From Actinomadura viridilutea (GTDB lineage: Bacteria > Actinomycetota > Actinomycetes > Streptosporangiales > Streptosporangiaceae): a DNA stretch of 64,000 bases. Every line of letters starts with the position of its first letter. The stretch's first letter is position 1. Shown piece after piece: positions 17,109 through 24,767 of the stretch. The translations under genes were made by a program, and so were the position numbers. Where the stretch lies: positions 62,001 to 126,000 of the forward strand of contig PVNI01000016.1 in the NCBI GenBank assembly GCA_003001795.1. Reading direction: 5' to 3'. The notes under the pieces were generated by a model. The model saw only the letters and a program-made list of their open reading frames with translations, ran no database searches and was not told the origin of the DNA.

Positions 17109-18440
17109 CTAAGCGAGCGCCTTGCGCGAGTCGTGTGAGGCGACCAGCTCGCGGAACTCGGTGACCGCCGTCTCGGCGTGCCGCCCTGGGGGTACGGCGC
17201 TCAGCACGTGGTCGACCAGGGTGGTGACCATGATGCTGCTCTGCTCGGGCGGAAGAGCCGCGTAGGCGTTGCCGGCGTGGCGGACCCCCTCGGTGACGTC
17301 GCCGGTGCGGACGTGGCCGACGGCTTCGAGCAGTTCGACCTGGGTCCGGTAGCGCGGGCAGTCCAGAGGGTGGACGGCGCGCAGGCGGCCGATGGCGCGG
17401 TCGAGTCCGTCGCGATCGCCGAGCTGGCCGTACACCCACGCCTCGGTGTAGCGCAGGCGATCTTCCGGCCATCCCTGGTTGACGGACAGCTGCTTGCTGT
17501 CGGTGATCGACGGGGGGAGCGCCTCGAAAATTGCATTGCAAGTTTGAATTTCCGCGCGGGTCTGGCGGTCGGCGCCTTCGAGGGAAAGCAGTTGTGCGCG
17601 CGCCGCACGGACGCCGAGCAGCCCGCGGTACAGGGTGTTCGACGACTGTTCGATGATCCTGTCGGCTTCGTGGAGCAGATGTACCGTCGGGCGTCCCTCG
17701 TAAAGGCCGTGGATCAGCCGCTCCTTGCTTATCCACAGGTAGAGGTCCTTGTCTCCGGAGGTCTTGGCCGCGCTCAGCGCGGTGAACCACCATTCGCGGG
17801 CCGCGCGCGGCTGGCTGAGATTGGACAGCGTCTTGGCCATCATCAACGACAGGCCGCCGGCGACCCGGCACCACGAGGGGTAGGCGGGGCTTTTCTCCTT
17901 CTTGCTGCGGGCGGTGATCACCTGGACGGTGGCCAGGTCAGCGGCCAGGTCGAGCATCAGCCGCTGCGGTGAGGCGAACCGGTAGGTATGGCCGTAATCG
18001 GCGACCGTCTGCTCCCATTCGTCCAGGTGGCTCTCCTCATTGCGCCCGACGGCGCGGTCGACGCCGGACCGGATGGGCTGGAGTGCCTCGAGACCCACGG
18101 CCGCCGGGACGCCGAGTGCGACGAGCGCCTGCAGGAGTGTGCGTCGTTCCATCTCTTCGTCGTCCTCGTCTTGATTGCGGGGATATATGTCCTTTTCGGG
18201 CGCTTCGTCCACGGTATCCGCGTGGTTTTGGGTCTCGCGTATCTTCGAGGCCAGATCTTTGAGCTCCCCGCCGGCGTCGAGCGCCTTGTCGAGCAGTTCG
18301 GCCAATTCCGCCGAGGGCGGATGCAGATCGCGGGACACCTTCGACAGGTATCCGTGGTCGTAGTGGACGGCTGCCGCGAGCCTGCGCAGTGACAGATCGC
18401 GCTCGGCCATGAGAGCCAGCATCTTCTCGCCGAACTTCAT
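17109..18440 (-). CDS. XRE-family regulator with TPR-like C-terminus
   Basis: The product has 443 residues. The N-terminal HTH is MKFGEKMLALMAERDLSLRR followed by LAAAVHYDHGYLSKVSRDLH. An acidic linker (NQDEDDEEMERR) and a hydrophobic stretch LVALGVPAAVGLEAL come next. The remaining 300 residues are helical and TPR-like, the layout of large actinomycete families of ligand-responsive XRE regulators. The ATG at 18440 has GGAGG five bases upstream; earlier in-frame starts lack one. The upstream region holds a five-copy GGTGCA array, probably its own operator. The two small divergent genes at 18643 and 18933 are its likely partners, as is usual for this family. Confidence 0.88.
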   Translation of the reverse strand: MKFGEKMLALMAERDLSLRRLAAAVHYDHGYLSKVSRDLHPPSAELAELLDKALDAGGELKDLASKIRETQNHADTVDEAPEKDIYPRNQDEDDEEMERRTLLQALVALGVPAAVGLEALQPIRSGVDRAVGRNEESHLDEWEQTVADYGHTYRFASPQRLMLDLAADLATVQVITARSKKEKSPAYPSWCRVAGGLSLMMAKTLSNLSQPRAAREWWFTALSAAKTSGDKDLYLWISKERLIHGLYEGRPTVHLLHEADRIIEQSSNTLYRGLLGVRAARAQLLSLEGADRQTRAEIQTCNAIFEALPPSITDSKQLSVNQGWPEDRLRYTEAWVYGQLGDRDGLDRAIGRLRAVHPLDCPRYRTQVELLEAVGHVRTGDVTEGVRHAGNAYAALPPEQSSIMVTTLVDHVLSAVPPGRHAETAVTEFRELVASHDSRKALA

Positions 18441-18461
18441 GATCGCCTCCACCTCGTCGGC

Positions 18462-18512
18462 GGTGCACGTCCGGTGCATGGTGCACGGCGGCGGATGCAC
18501 CGGGGATGCACC
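18462..18512. promoter_or_regulatory. GGTGCAC/ATGCACC half-site array
   Basis: GGTGCAY occurs at 18462, 18473 and 18480, and its reverse complement ATGCACC at 18495 and 18506. Two pairs are spaced exactly 11 bp (18462/18473 and 18495/18506) and face each other. This suggests cooperative binding by a dimeric HTH protein between the XRE gene and the divergent small genes. Confidence 0.55.
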
Positions 18513-18642
18513 ATGCAACGTCTTCTCAAAGTAACGCTGCGGAGGCTTTTATGTGCGGAGAGCGACGAAAAGCGGCCCTGAGCTGCGTAAGCGGCACGCG
18601 CCCAGGGCCTAGGGGATCAACCTGCAAGGGAGGCCGACCCCC

Positions 18643-18936
18643 ATGGCACCCGATGGTACGGCCGCGTGCGACCGGCTCGCCGCGCTGCACACGCATCTGT
18701 TGGCGCGAGGGCTGACGGCCAAGCTGACACCCCAGGGGCTGCGCATCTCGAATCCGCAGGTCAGCGGATGTTGCGACAGGGCGGCGGCGGATCTGGTCAC
18801 ATGTCGGCCACGTCCCGAGGACGGCGGCGCGCTGTGGTTCTACACCAGCTGGCAGGAGCCGATCGGCCCCGCCGACGACATCATCGACGCGAGCGTGTTC
18901 ATCATCGGCTACCTCAACCGGCGGGCCGAGCGGTGA
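18643..18936 (+). CDS. Small protein divergent from the XRE regulator
   Basis: The 97-residue product begins MAPDGTAACDRLAALHTHLL. It contains GLRISNPQVSGCCDRAAADL and ends LWFYTSWQEPIGPADDIIDA plus a short hydrophobic strand. It has no signal peptide or membrane helix. Small proteins of this kind often accompany XRE/TPR regulators in actinomycetes; their function is unknown. The ATG at 18643 is preceded by AAGGGAGG. Its stop overlaps the next gene's GTG in a GTGA junction, so the two are translationally coupled. Confidence 0.75.
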   Translation: MAPDGTAACDRLAALHTHLLARGLTAKLTPQGLRISNPQVSGCCDRAAADLVTCRPRPEDGGALWFYTSWQEPIGPADDIIDASVFIIGYLNRRAER

Positions 18937-19493
18937 CCGCCGCCGTGGCCGAGTGGCGGCTCGCCGAGCTGCGCGCCGCGTTCCCCGAAGCGCTCATCTG
19001 GTATGGCTCGTACACCGGCAGTCTGTGGGCGTACGTCCGCGAACGGACGGGCGCGGCGCGGTTGGTCGAGGCCGCCACGCCCGAGGAGATGGCGCACCTG
19101 CTGTACACGGCACGCCTGTGGGGGACGTTACGGCAGTCAGTGGCGGCCGGCCCCGAGGTCCCGAAGTCGGGGCAGGACGGGGCCTGGTCGTCCATGCCGG
19201 ACGCGTGTCGGGTGCAGGGAGATGGAGTGCAGAGGCCGTCGGCGCTCGCCGGGCGGCGACCGCCGACGCGGAATCAGCGGGGGCCGTCCATGCAGGGCGG
19301 GCCGGCGGCGTCCGGGCCGAGCGGTCGGCGACCGCCTGAGCCGGGGGCGTCGTCCAGGTGGAGAACGACCGCGTCGCACAGCGTCGCCAGGCCGGTTGCC
19401 GCGGCGCCCGGCGGGCGCAGAGCTGTCCGGAGGCGCCGGGGCGCATGGCTGCGGCGGCTGCTGGGCGGACCGGACGCGGCGCAGGCGCGGTGA
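18933..19493 (+). CDS. Conserved small protein with low-complexity tail
   Basis: A GTG at 18933 opens 186 codons. The first 75 residues are well structured (WRLAELRAAFPEALIWYGSY, then GSLWAYV and ARLVEAATPEEMAHLL) and match the second small partner often found beside XRE/TPR regulators. After about residue 80 the sequence turns into Arg/Pro/Gly-rich low complexity with no recognisable fold. Homologous proteins usually end near there, so the real stop may have been lost by a frameshift near 19150. No specific function is known. Confidence 0.65.
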   Translation: MTAAVAEWRLAELRAAFPEALIWYGSYTGSLWAYVRERTGAARLVEAATPEEMAHLLYTARLWGTLRQSVAAGPEVPKSGQDGAWSSMPDACRVQGDGVQRPSALAGRRPPTRNQRGPSMQGGPAASGPSGRRPPEPGASSRWRTTASHSVARPVAAAPGGRRAVRRRRGAWLRRLLGGPDAAQAR

Positions 19494-19695
19494 GCGTCGC
19501 TCCGGTCCGCCCGGTCGGCGCCCTGTCGCCTCCGCGGGCCGTCACCCGCCCGCCGGGTCGGCGTCCGAGCGGCGGGGCGCGGTGCTGCGGCGGGTGAGGG
19601 GGCGCGGTGGAGGCGCGGTGCCGCGTGGTCGGCTCCGCGGGGCGTCACCGCCCAGCTGCCGGGCCGTGGACGAGCGGCGGGCGGGGCGGACGCGG

Positions 19696-20961
19696 TCAGG
19701 CGGCCGGGCGGCGGGACAGGCGGCGGGCGAGGCGCTGCATCGGGCGTTCGACGGCGCGGTAGGTGAACGCCGCCGCGGCGACGACGCAGGCGATCGCGGC
19801 GACGGCCCAGCCCAGGCGTTCGGCGAGGGCCATGTCGTCCGGGTCCCCCGTCAGCCGCCACACCACCTGCAGGACCGGCGTGTGCAGCAGGTAGAGCGAG
19901 TAGCTGATCAGACCCAGCCAGGCCAGGACCCTCGGCATGCCGCGGTGGCGCAGGGACCAGCCGAGCAGGAACGTCAGCCACGCCGCCGTCACCGCGATCG
20001 GCCAGTCCCAGGACGCGTCGGCCGTCGTGAACGCGGCCCACGCGCCGGCCGCGACGGTGAGCGCGGGGACCAGCGCGACCAGCGCCGACGCGGGACGGCG
20101 GGAGACCTGGCCGCGTTCGATCCGGTACAGGGCGGTGCCCGCGAACATCGTCGCCAGGATCGCCAGGCTCTCCATCCCGCCGACCCGGCTGTTGACGGTC
20201 AGCAGCGCGAGCGCGAGGACCGCCGGGACGACCGCCCCGTACAGGCGGATCCTCCCCGTGCCGAACATCATCGCGAGCAGCCCGGCCGCCAGGACGGCGG
20301 CGGTCACCGCGACCGACCCCATCTGCCAGCGGAACGCGATCAGCCAGACCGGCAGCGCGGCGCCCACCGCCGCGGCGGCCGCCGCGAACAGCGCCGCCGC
20401 CGGTGCGCTCGCCCGATGCGCCCCGGCCGCGAACATCGCCGCGACCAGCAGGTAGAACACCATCTCGTACGACAGCGTCCAGAACACGTTGACGACGCTC
20501 GGGACGCCCAGCACGTCCTGCAGCATCGTGGCGTGCGCGAGCGCGCCCATCCACGGCCGGTCGGTGAGCGGGGAGGGCAGCGGCCACGCCACCCCGGTCG
20601 CCGCCAGCGCCACGCCGAGCAGCGCCGCCACCGCGAACAGCGGATACAGGCGCAGCAGGCGGCCGATCCAAAAGGCGCGCAGGTCGCCCCGGCGTTCCAG
20701 CGACGCGGGCACGATGTAGCCGCTGACCAGGAAGAACACGAACACGCCGTACCGGCCGAAGTTGAACCACGGGCTCGCGTTCCGGCGGACCTCGGGGAAC
20801 AGCACGTCCAGCGAGTGCTCGAAGACCACCACCAGCGCCGCCAAGCCGCGCAGGGCGTCCAACCAGGCGAGGCGCCGTCCACTGGGCGGTACGTGTTCGG
20901 CCGGTTGCGGACGGGAACGGGCTCTGGGCGCCGTGGCAGACGCGAACGCGGACACGAGCAT
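19696..20961 (-). CDS. Acyltransferase-3 family membrane protein
   Basis: This 421-residue polytopic inner-membrane protein has about ten hydrophobic segments. The family motif LAWLDALRGLAALVVVFEHS places the conserved Arg and the catalytic His in the first helix. FGRYGVFVFFLVSGYIVP follows, and SYSLYLLHTP lies near the C-terminus. AT-3 enzymes O-acetylate or acylate sugars, peptidoglycan or antibiotics; the acceptor here is unknown. The ATG at 20961 leaves a 40-residue Ser/Ala/Pro-rich cytoplasmic leader, and a GTG a few codons earlier is possible. No glycan cluster surrounds it. The last residues are Arg-rich (RLARRLSRRPAA). Confidence 0.88.
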   Translation of the reverse strand: MLVSAFASATAPRARSRPQPAEHVPPSGRRLAWLDALRGLAALVVVFEHSLDVLFPEVRRNASPWFNFGRYGVFVFFLVSGYIVPASLERRGDLRAFWIGRLLRLYPLFAVAALLGVALAATGVAWPLPSPLTDRPWMGALAHATMLQDVLGVPSVVNVFWTLSYEMVFYLLVAAMFAAGAHRASAPAAALFAAAAAAVGAALPVWLIAFRWQMGSVAVTAAVLAAGLLAMMFGTGRIRLYGAVVPAVLALALLTVNSRVGGMESLAILATMFAGTALYRIERGQVSRRPASALVALVPALTVAAGAWAAFTTADASWDWPIAVTAAWLTFLLGWSLRHRGMPRVLAWLGLISYSLYLLHTPVLQVVWRLTGDPDDMALAERLGWAVAAIACVVAAAAFTYRAVERPMQRLARRLSRRPAA

Positions 20962-21182
20962 CACAGCCACGCTAGGTGCGGACTCTCCAATGAGACTGAT
21001 GATTTCCTGAACGTTTCCTGAATAACAAGAGCCCAGTGGGACGAGGCCGGCGCGGCGCCGCGTGAAGACCGAGGTCGGGACCGCCGCCGCCCGGCGCCCG
21101 CGCCGCCATGGCCGGTCGCGGCCACCGCGTCGCACCGGCCGACGCCGTTCGGGGATCGTGAGGCCGACGTTCCGGACGAGAG

Positions 21183-22037
21183 GTGAGCGTGCATCGAGAA
21201 GCCTTGGGTGGTGAGTCTGCGGTTGCGCTGGTCGTCGGGCGGTCGCGGGCGCCGGGGCTTCGCATGGAGGCGGCGCATCCGCGGCGCATGCTGCTCCGGC
21301 AGGGGCGGGACGTGGTGCTGCTCGGCATGGTGGACCGAGACCACTACGGCGTGAGCGTCTACTGTACGGGACGCTATGCCTCGCCTTTGCCGCCCCTGCG
21401 CGCGGCCGAGGCGCGCGCACGACGGAACTGGGTGCACCGCTACGCGTCCTGGTTGGACGCCGCCGACAACGGCCCCTTGCACGAGGGGCGGTGGGTGCTG
21501 CGTCCGTGCAACGTTCCGCTGAGCTTGCTCGTCGCACCCGTTGTCGGGTCGACGGTGTACATCGACTGGGACGGCAACGGGTGGGGCGGGGTGCTGCCGT
21601 TGCGTCCGCTTTCGCCTCCTGACGCCGGGCGTGTGAAGGCTTACCGCAAGCAGGTACGCGAAGGGGTGCTGCCGCCCGTCCTCGTGTGGGCCGTCAGCGG
21701 CTTGGACGGGCATGTGGTGCTGGACGGCCACGACCGTCTGGCGGCCGCGCTCGCCGAGGAGGTCGCCCCTCCGATGCTGGTGCTGACGCGCGGGATGGAC
21801 GCCGCCGAGCAACGCAGCGTTCTGGAATCCACGGAAGCCCACGTGACGGGTGTCATCGACAACCTGCGGAGGCGAGAGCACCACCCCGGGGTGCAGCGGC
21901 AGATCGACGCGCTCGTCCAACGGCACGCGCAGGCGGCCGCACTTCTCCCTTACGACGCCAAGCGGACGCGGGCGTGGCCCCTGCCGGGCGGGGCCGCCGC
22001 GTGGGACGCCGAGGCGGCCGCCCTCGGGTGGCGATGA
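21183..22037 (+). CDS. ParB-like domain protein of unknown function
   Basis: The product has 284 residues. The middle part has the shape of a ParB/Srx N-terminal fold: PLSPPDAGRVKAYRKQVREG, then LPPVLVWAVSGLDGHVVLDG and HDRLAAALAEEVAPP. The LDGHxRLAAA element is the nucleotide-binding turn of that fold. The N-terminal 130 residues (RNWVHRYASWLDAADNG, VGSTVYIDWDGNGWGG) match nothing I know, and there is no HTH after the ParB-like part, so chromosome partition is unlikely. The GTG at 21183 follows GAGAGG. It stands alone between an acyltransferase gene and a cutinase gene. Confidence 0.6.
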   Translation: MSVHREALGGESAVALVVGRSRAPGLRMEAAHPRRMLLRQGRDVVLLGMVDRDHYGVSVYCTGRYASPLPPLRAAEARARRNWVHRYASWLDAADNGPLHEGRWVLRPCNVPLSLLVAPVVGSTVYIDWDGNGWGGVLPLRPLSPPDAGRVKAYRKQVREGVLPPVLVWAVSGLDGHVVLDGHDRLAAALAEEVAPPMLVLTRGMDAAEQRSVLESTEAHVTGVIDNLRRREHHPGVQRQIDALVQRHAQAAALLPYDAKRTRAWPLPGGAAAWDAEAAALGWR

Positions 22038-22134
22038 AACCTCCAGGTAGAAGCCAGGGCGCCGACGAGACAGGCGATTTCGCCGATGCCTGTTCGCCTG
22101 GCTGATTGCACGCTCTGCACGTCGATATCCGTGT

Positions 22135-22151
22135 GAACCGCGTCACGGTTC
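22135..22151. promoter_or_regulatory. Inverted repeat GAACCG-N5-CGGTTC upstream of the cutinase
   Basis: Six-base arms at 22135-22140 and 22146-22151 lie 37 bases before the cutinase start codon. It is a candidate operator or leader hairpin. Confidence 0.35.
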
Positions 22152-22188
22152 CCCGTGCCGCGGCTCCTCCCCGAAGGAGTGCATCGAC

Positions 22189-23160
22189 GTGCTGTCCCGG
22201 AACACCCCATCTGACAGCGCCCCGCCCATCAGATCCGGGCTCTCGACCGCTCCCCGCCGCCGCGCCCTGCGGGCCGTCGCGACGACGGCCCTGGCGCTCA
22301 CCCTGACCGCCGGCACCGGCGTGCTCGCCGCCCCCGCCGCCGGCGCCGCCCCCGCAGCCCCGGCCGCTGCGGCTGCCGCGGCGGTCAGCCCGTACCAGCA
22401 CGGGCCCGACCCGACCGAGGACCTCATCGAGGCGCCGCGCGGCCCGTACGCGACGGCCCAGATCAGCGTGTCCAGGCTGAGCGTCACCGGCTTCGGCGGC
22501 GGCGTCATCTACTACCCGACCACCACCAGCGAAGGCAGGTTCGGCGCCATCGCCATCTCGCCGGGCTTCACCGCCACGTGGTCCAGCCTGGACTGGCTCG
22601 GCCCGCGCCTGGCCTCGCACGGGTTCGTGGTGTTCGGCATCGAGACCAACACCCTGCTCGACCAGCCCGACAGCCGCGGCGCCCAGCTGCTGGCCGCGCT
22701 GGACTACCTGACCCAGCGCAGCTCGGTCCGCGACCGGGTGGACGCGTCCCGGCTGGCCGTGGCGGGCCACTCCATGGGCGGCGGCGGCACGCTGGAGGCC
22801 GCCAAGAGCCGTCCCTCCCTCAAGGCCGCCATCCCGATCGCGCCGTGGAACCTCGACAAGACCTGGCCCGAGGTCCGCACCCCCACCCTGATCATCGGCG
22901 GCCAGCTCGACACGATCGCACCGGTCGCCACCCACTCCATCCCCTTCTACCTGTCGCTGAGCAACGCGCCGGAGAAGGGCTACCTGGAGCTGCTCGGCGC
23001 CAGCCACTTCTTCCCGCAGACGTCCAACACCACCATGGCCAAGTACATGATCAGCTGGATGAAGCGGTTCATCGACGACGACACCCGCTACAGCCAGTTC
23101 CTGTGCCCGGCCCCGAACGACTTCACGCTCTCCGACTCGCGCGTCACCTGCCCCGTCTGA
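22189..23160 (+). CDS. Secreted cutinase / PET-hydrolase-type polyester hydrolase
   Basis: This 323-residue alpha/beta hydrolase is highly similar in pattern to Thermobifida cutinases: YQHGPDPTEDLIEAPRGPY, VSRLSVTGFGGGVIYYP, LDQPDSR and FLCPAP...TCPV. The nucleophile Ser195 sits in GHSMGGGG, with Asp241 in GGQLDTIAP and His273 in ASHFF. The Ser-Asp and Asp-His spacings, 46 and 32, equal those of TfCut2. Met196 and Trp220 match the oxyanion and aromatic clamp positions; Phe127 replaces the usual Tyr, and Asn221 the usual His. Cys306-Cys321 would form the C-terminal disulfide. An Arg-rich signal peptide (RRRALRAVATTALALT) directs export. The GTG at 22189 follows GAAGGAG. Natural substrates are cutin-like polyesters or lipids. 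Confidence 0.92.
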   Translation: MLSRNTPSDSAPPIRSGLSTAPRRRALRAVATTALALTLTAGTGVLAAPAAGAAPAAPAAAAAAAVSPYQHGPDPTEDLIEAPRGPYATAQISVSRLSVTGFGGGVIYYPTTTSEGRFGAIAISPGFTATWSSLDWLGPRLASHGFVVFGIETNTLLDQPDSRGAQLLAALDYLTQRSSVRDRVDASRLAVAGHSMGGGGTLEAAKSRPSLKAAIPIAPWNLDKTWPEVRTPTLIIGGQLDTIAPVATHSIPFYLSLSNAPEKGYLELLGASHFFPQTSNTTMAKYMISWMKRFIDDDTRYSQFLCPAPNDFTLSDSRVTCPV

Positions 23161-23174
23161 TCGGGTGACCCGGC

Positions 23175-23220
23175 GCCCGGCGGCGACCGCCTCCCCTCGG
23201 CGGCCGCCGCCGGGCCGTTT
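23175..23220. terminator. Bidirectional hairpin between cutinase and pucR-type gene
   Basis: GCCCGGCGGCG (23175-23185) pairs perfectly with CGCCGCCGGGC (23205-23215), and CGTTT follows on the plus strand. It lies between two convergent genes. Confidence 0.7.
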
Positions 23221-23244
23221 CGCGTCCGGAACAAGGCCGCGCGA

Positions 23245-24453
23245 TCACTGGCGGTCGTCGGTCAGCCGGTGCGCGCTCAGCGCCAGGACGACCTCCACCA
23301 GGTCGCGGGGACGGCTGAGGAGGCGGCCGGTGAGCTTCTCGATGCGGCGCAGCCGGTTCAGCACCGTGTTGTGGTGGCAGTACAGGCGGGACGCGGCGCG
23401 GGCGGCCGAGCCGTCGCACTCCAGCCAGGCGGTCAGCGTGGACAGCAGCACCTCGCGCGTCGCCGCGTCCAGCCGGGCCAGCGGGCCGAGCACCTGGGCG
23501 TGCAGCCGGTCGGCGAGCGCGGGCTGGGACGCCAGCAGCGCGTCCGGCAGCCGCCGGTCGATGCGCGCGACGTCCGGCTCGGGCGGGCGGCAGGTGCGCA
23601 GCGCCAGCTCGGCCATCCAGCGGGCCGCGCCGAGGTCGGCCAGCCCGTCGACGACGGCACTGACGCCCGCGTACGCGCGCACGTGCGGACGCAGCGCGTC
23701 GACCAGGTCGTCCAGGTCGGCCTCGCCGAGGTCGACCACCGCCACCTGGACGTCGGCGCGCACCCGCCAGATGAACCGCATGCCCCCGGCCGCGACCGAG
23801 TCGGCGGGACGCCCGGTGGCCCGTTCCAGCGGCTCGTCCTGGCGCAGCATGACCACGGCGTAGCGGCCGGACGGCGCCAGGCCGAGCACGGAGCAGGCCG
23901 TGGCGACCAGGCCGCCGTCGCCGCGTCCCTCCAGCAGCGCGTCCACGACGGCGTTCACGCGCTCCTCGCTGCGGCGCAGCAGGTCGTACTCGGTGCGGTG
24001 GTACGCGGCGGCCGCCGTGCTGGACTGCTGGTCGATCGTCTGCCAGGTGCGCGTGGCCTGCCGGACGAGCGCGGGCACCTGCGCGGGGTCGTCCTCGGTC
24101 ACCGCCTCGACCAGCGCGTCCCAGAACACGCACCCCGCCAGGCGGTAGGAGCGCAGCAGCCGGTCCAGCGGCAGGCCCTGCTCGGCGCGGCGCCGGCCGA
24201 GCTCCTCGGCCCACTCCAGATCGGCGCGGCCCCGGCCGGGGTCGAGGATCGCCGCGAACCCGTGGTCGAGGCCGGTGTGGCAGACCTCCCACAGGTCCTC
24301 GCGGGGACCGCTGGGGCGGTCGCCGCCCTCGCCGCTGAGGATCTCCCCGACGAGCCGTCCGGCGAGCTCGGGCAGCCGGTCCCGCAGCCGCGCCACGGCC
24401 CGGCGGACGATCGCCCGGTCGGCGCCGTCGGCCGCCGTTGTGAGCGTCGCCAT
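23245..24453 (-). CDS. PucR-family transcriptional regulator
   Basis: The 402-residue protein ends in the PucR C-terminal HTH (LTAWLECDGSAARAASRLYC, HHNTVLNRLRRIEKLTGR). The central part is a GGDEF-like degenerate domain, and the N-terminal 170 residues form an all-helical sensor region (HTGLDHGFAAILDPGRG, LPLDRLLRSYRLAG). Proteins of this layout are common in actinomycetes and regulate nearby or unlinked metabolic genes. The ATG at 24453 follows GAGGAGG. It is divergent from the LuxR-type regulator at 24768; the 314-base gap holds a 16-bp palindrome at 24584, so one of the two probably controls both. Effector unknown. Confidence 0.9.
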   Translation of the reverse strand: MATLTTAADGADRAIVRRAVARLRDRLPELAGRLVGEILSGEGGDRPSGPREDLWEVCHTGLDHGFAAILDPGRGRADLEWAEELGRRRAEQGLPLDRLLRSYRLAGCVFWDALVEAVTEDDPAQVPALVRQATRTWQTIDQQSSTAAAAYHRTEYDLLRRSEERVNAVVDALLEGRGDGGLVATACSVLGLAPSGRYAVVMLRQDEPLERATGRPADSVAAGGMRFIWRVRADVQVAVVDLGEADLDDLVDALRPHVRAYAGVSAVVDGLADLGAARWMAELALRTCRPPEPDVARIDRRLPDALLASQPALADRLHAQVLGPLARLDAATREVLLSTLTAWLECDGSAARAASRLYCHHNTVLNRLRRIEKLTGRLLSRPRDLVEVVLALSAHRLTDDRQ

Positions 24454-24583
24454 GCAAGCCTCCTCGGACACCACCGCGCGCGCCGCCGGCGCGCTCCGGT
24501 GGGGGAGGTGCGGGGGCGCGAGCAGGGGAGCGGGGCCATGGTCGCATCCGGCGCGGACCGTGGCCAGACCCGGCCCGGCGGGA

Positions 24584-24599
24584 TTGTGAGCGATCACAA
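24584..24599. promoter_or_regulatory. Palindrome TTGTGAGCGATCACAA between divergent regulators
   Basis: Perfect 6-bp arms flank a 4-base centre, 131 bases from the PucR-type start and 168 from the LuxR-type start. It resembles a CRP or GntR site, but the CRP spacing would be 6. It is a candidate operator. Confidence 0.5.
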
Positions 24600-24767
24600 C
24601 GGCGGACGGCCCGCGTTGCGTCCCCTCCCCGTAATAGAACGGCGCTCTAGACCTGTTCGGGGGTCGCGTGTTGCTGTGGGCTCGTCACCCCCCTCGCGCC
24701 GGGCCACGGGCCGAGCCACTGGACCGCGAGCCGCATCGCACGAGCGGCATCCGGCTGGAGGTGCGAC

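Noticed and set aside
24584..24599. CRP binding site
   Set aside because: The half-sites TGTGA/TCACA are separated by 4 rather than 6 bases. It is kept only as an unassigned palindrome.
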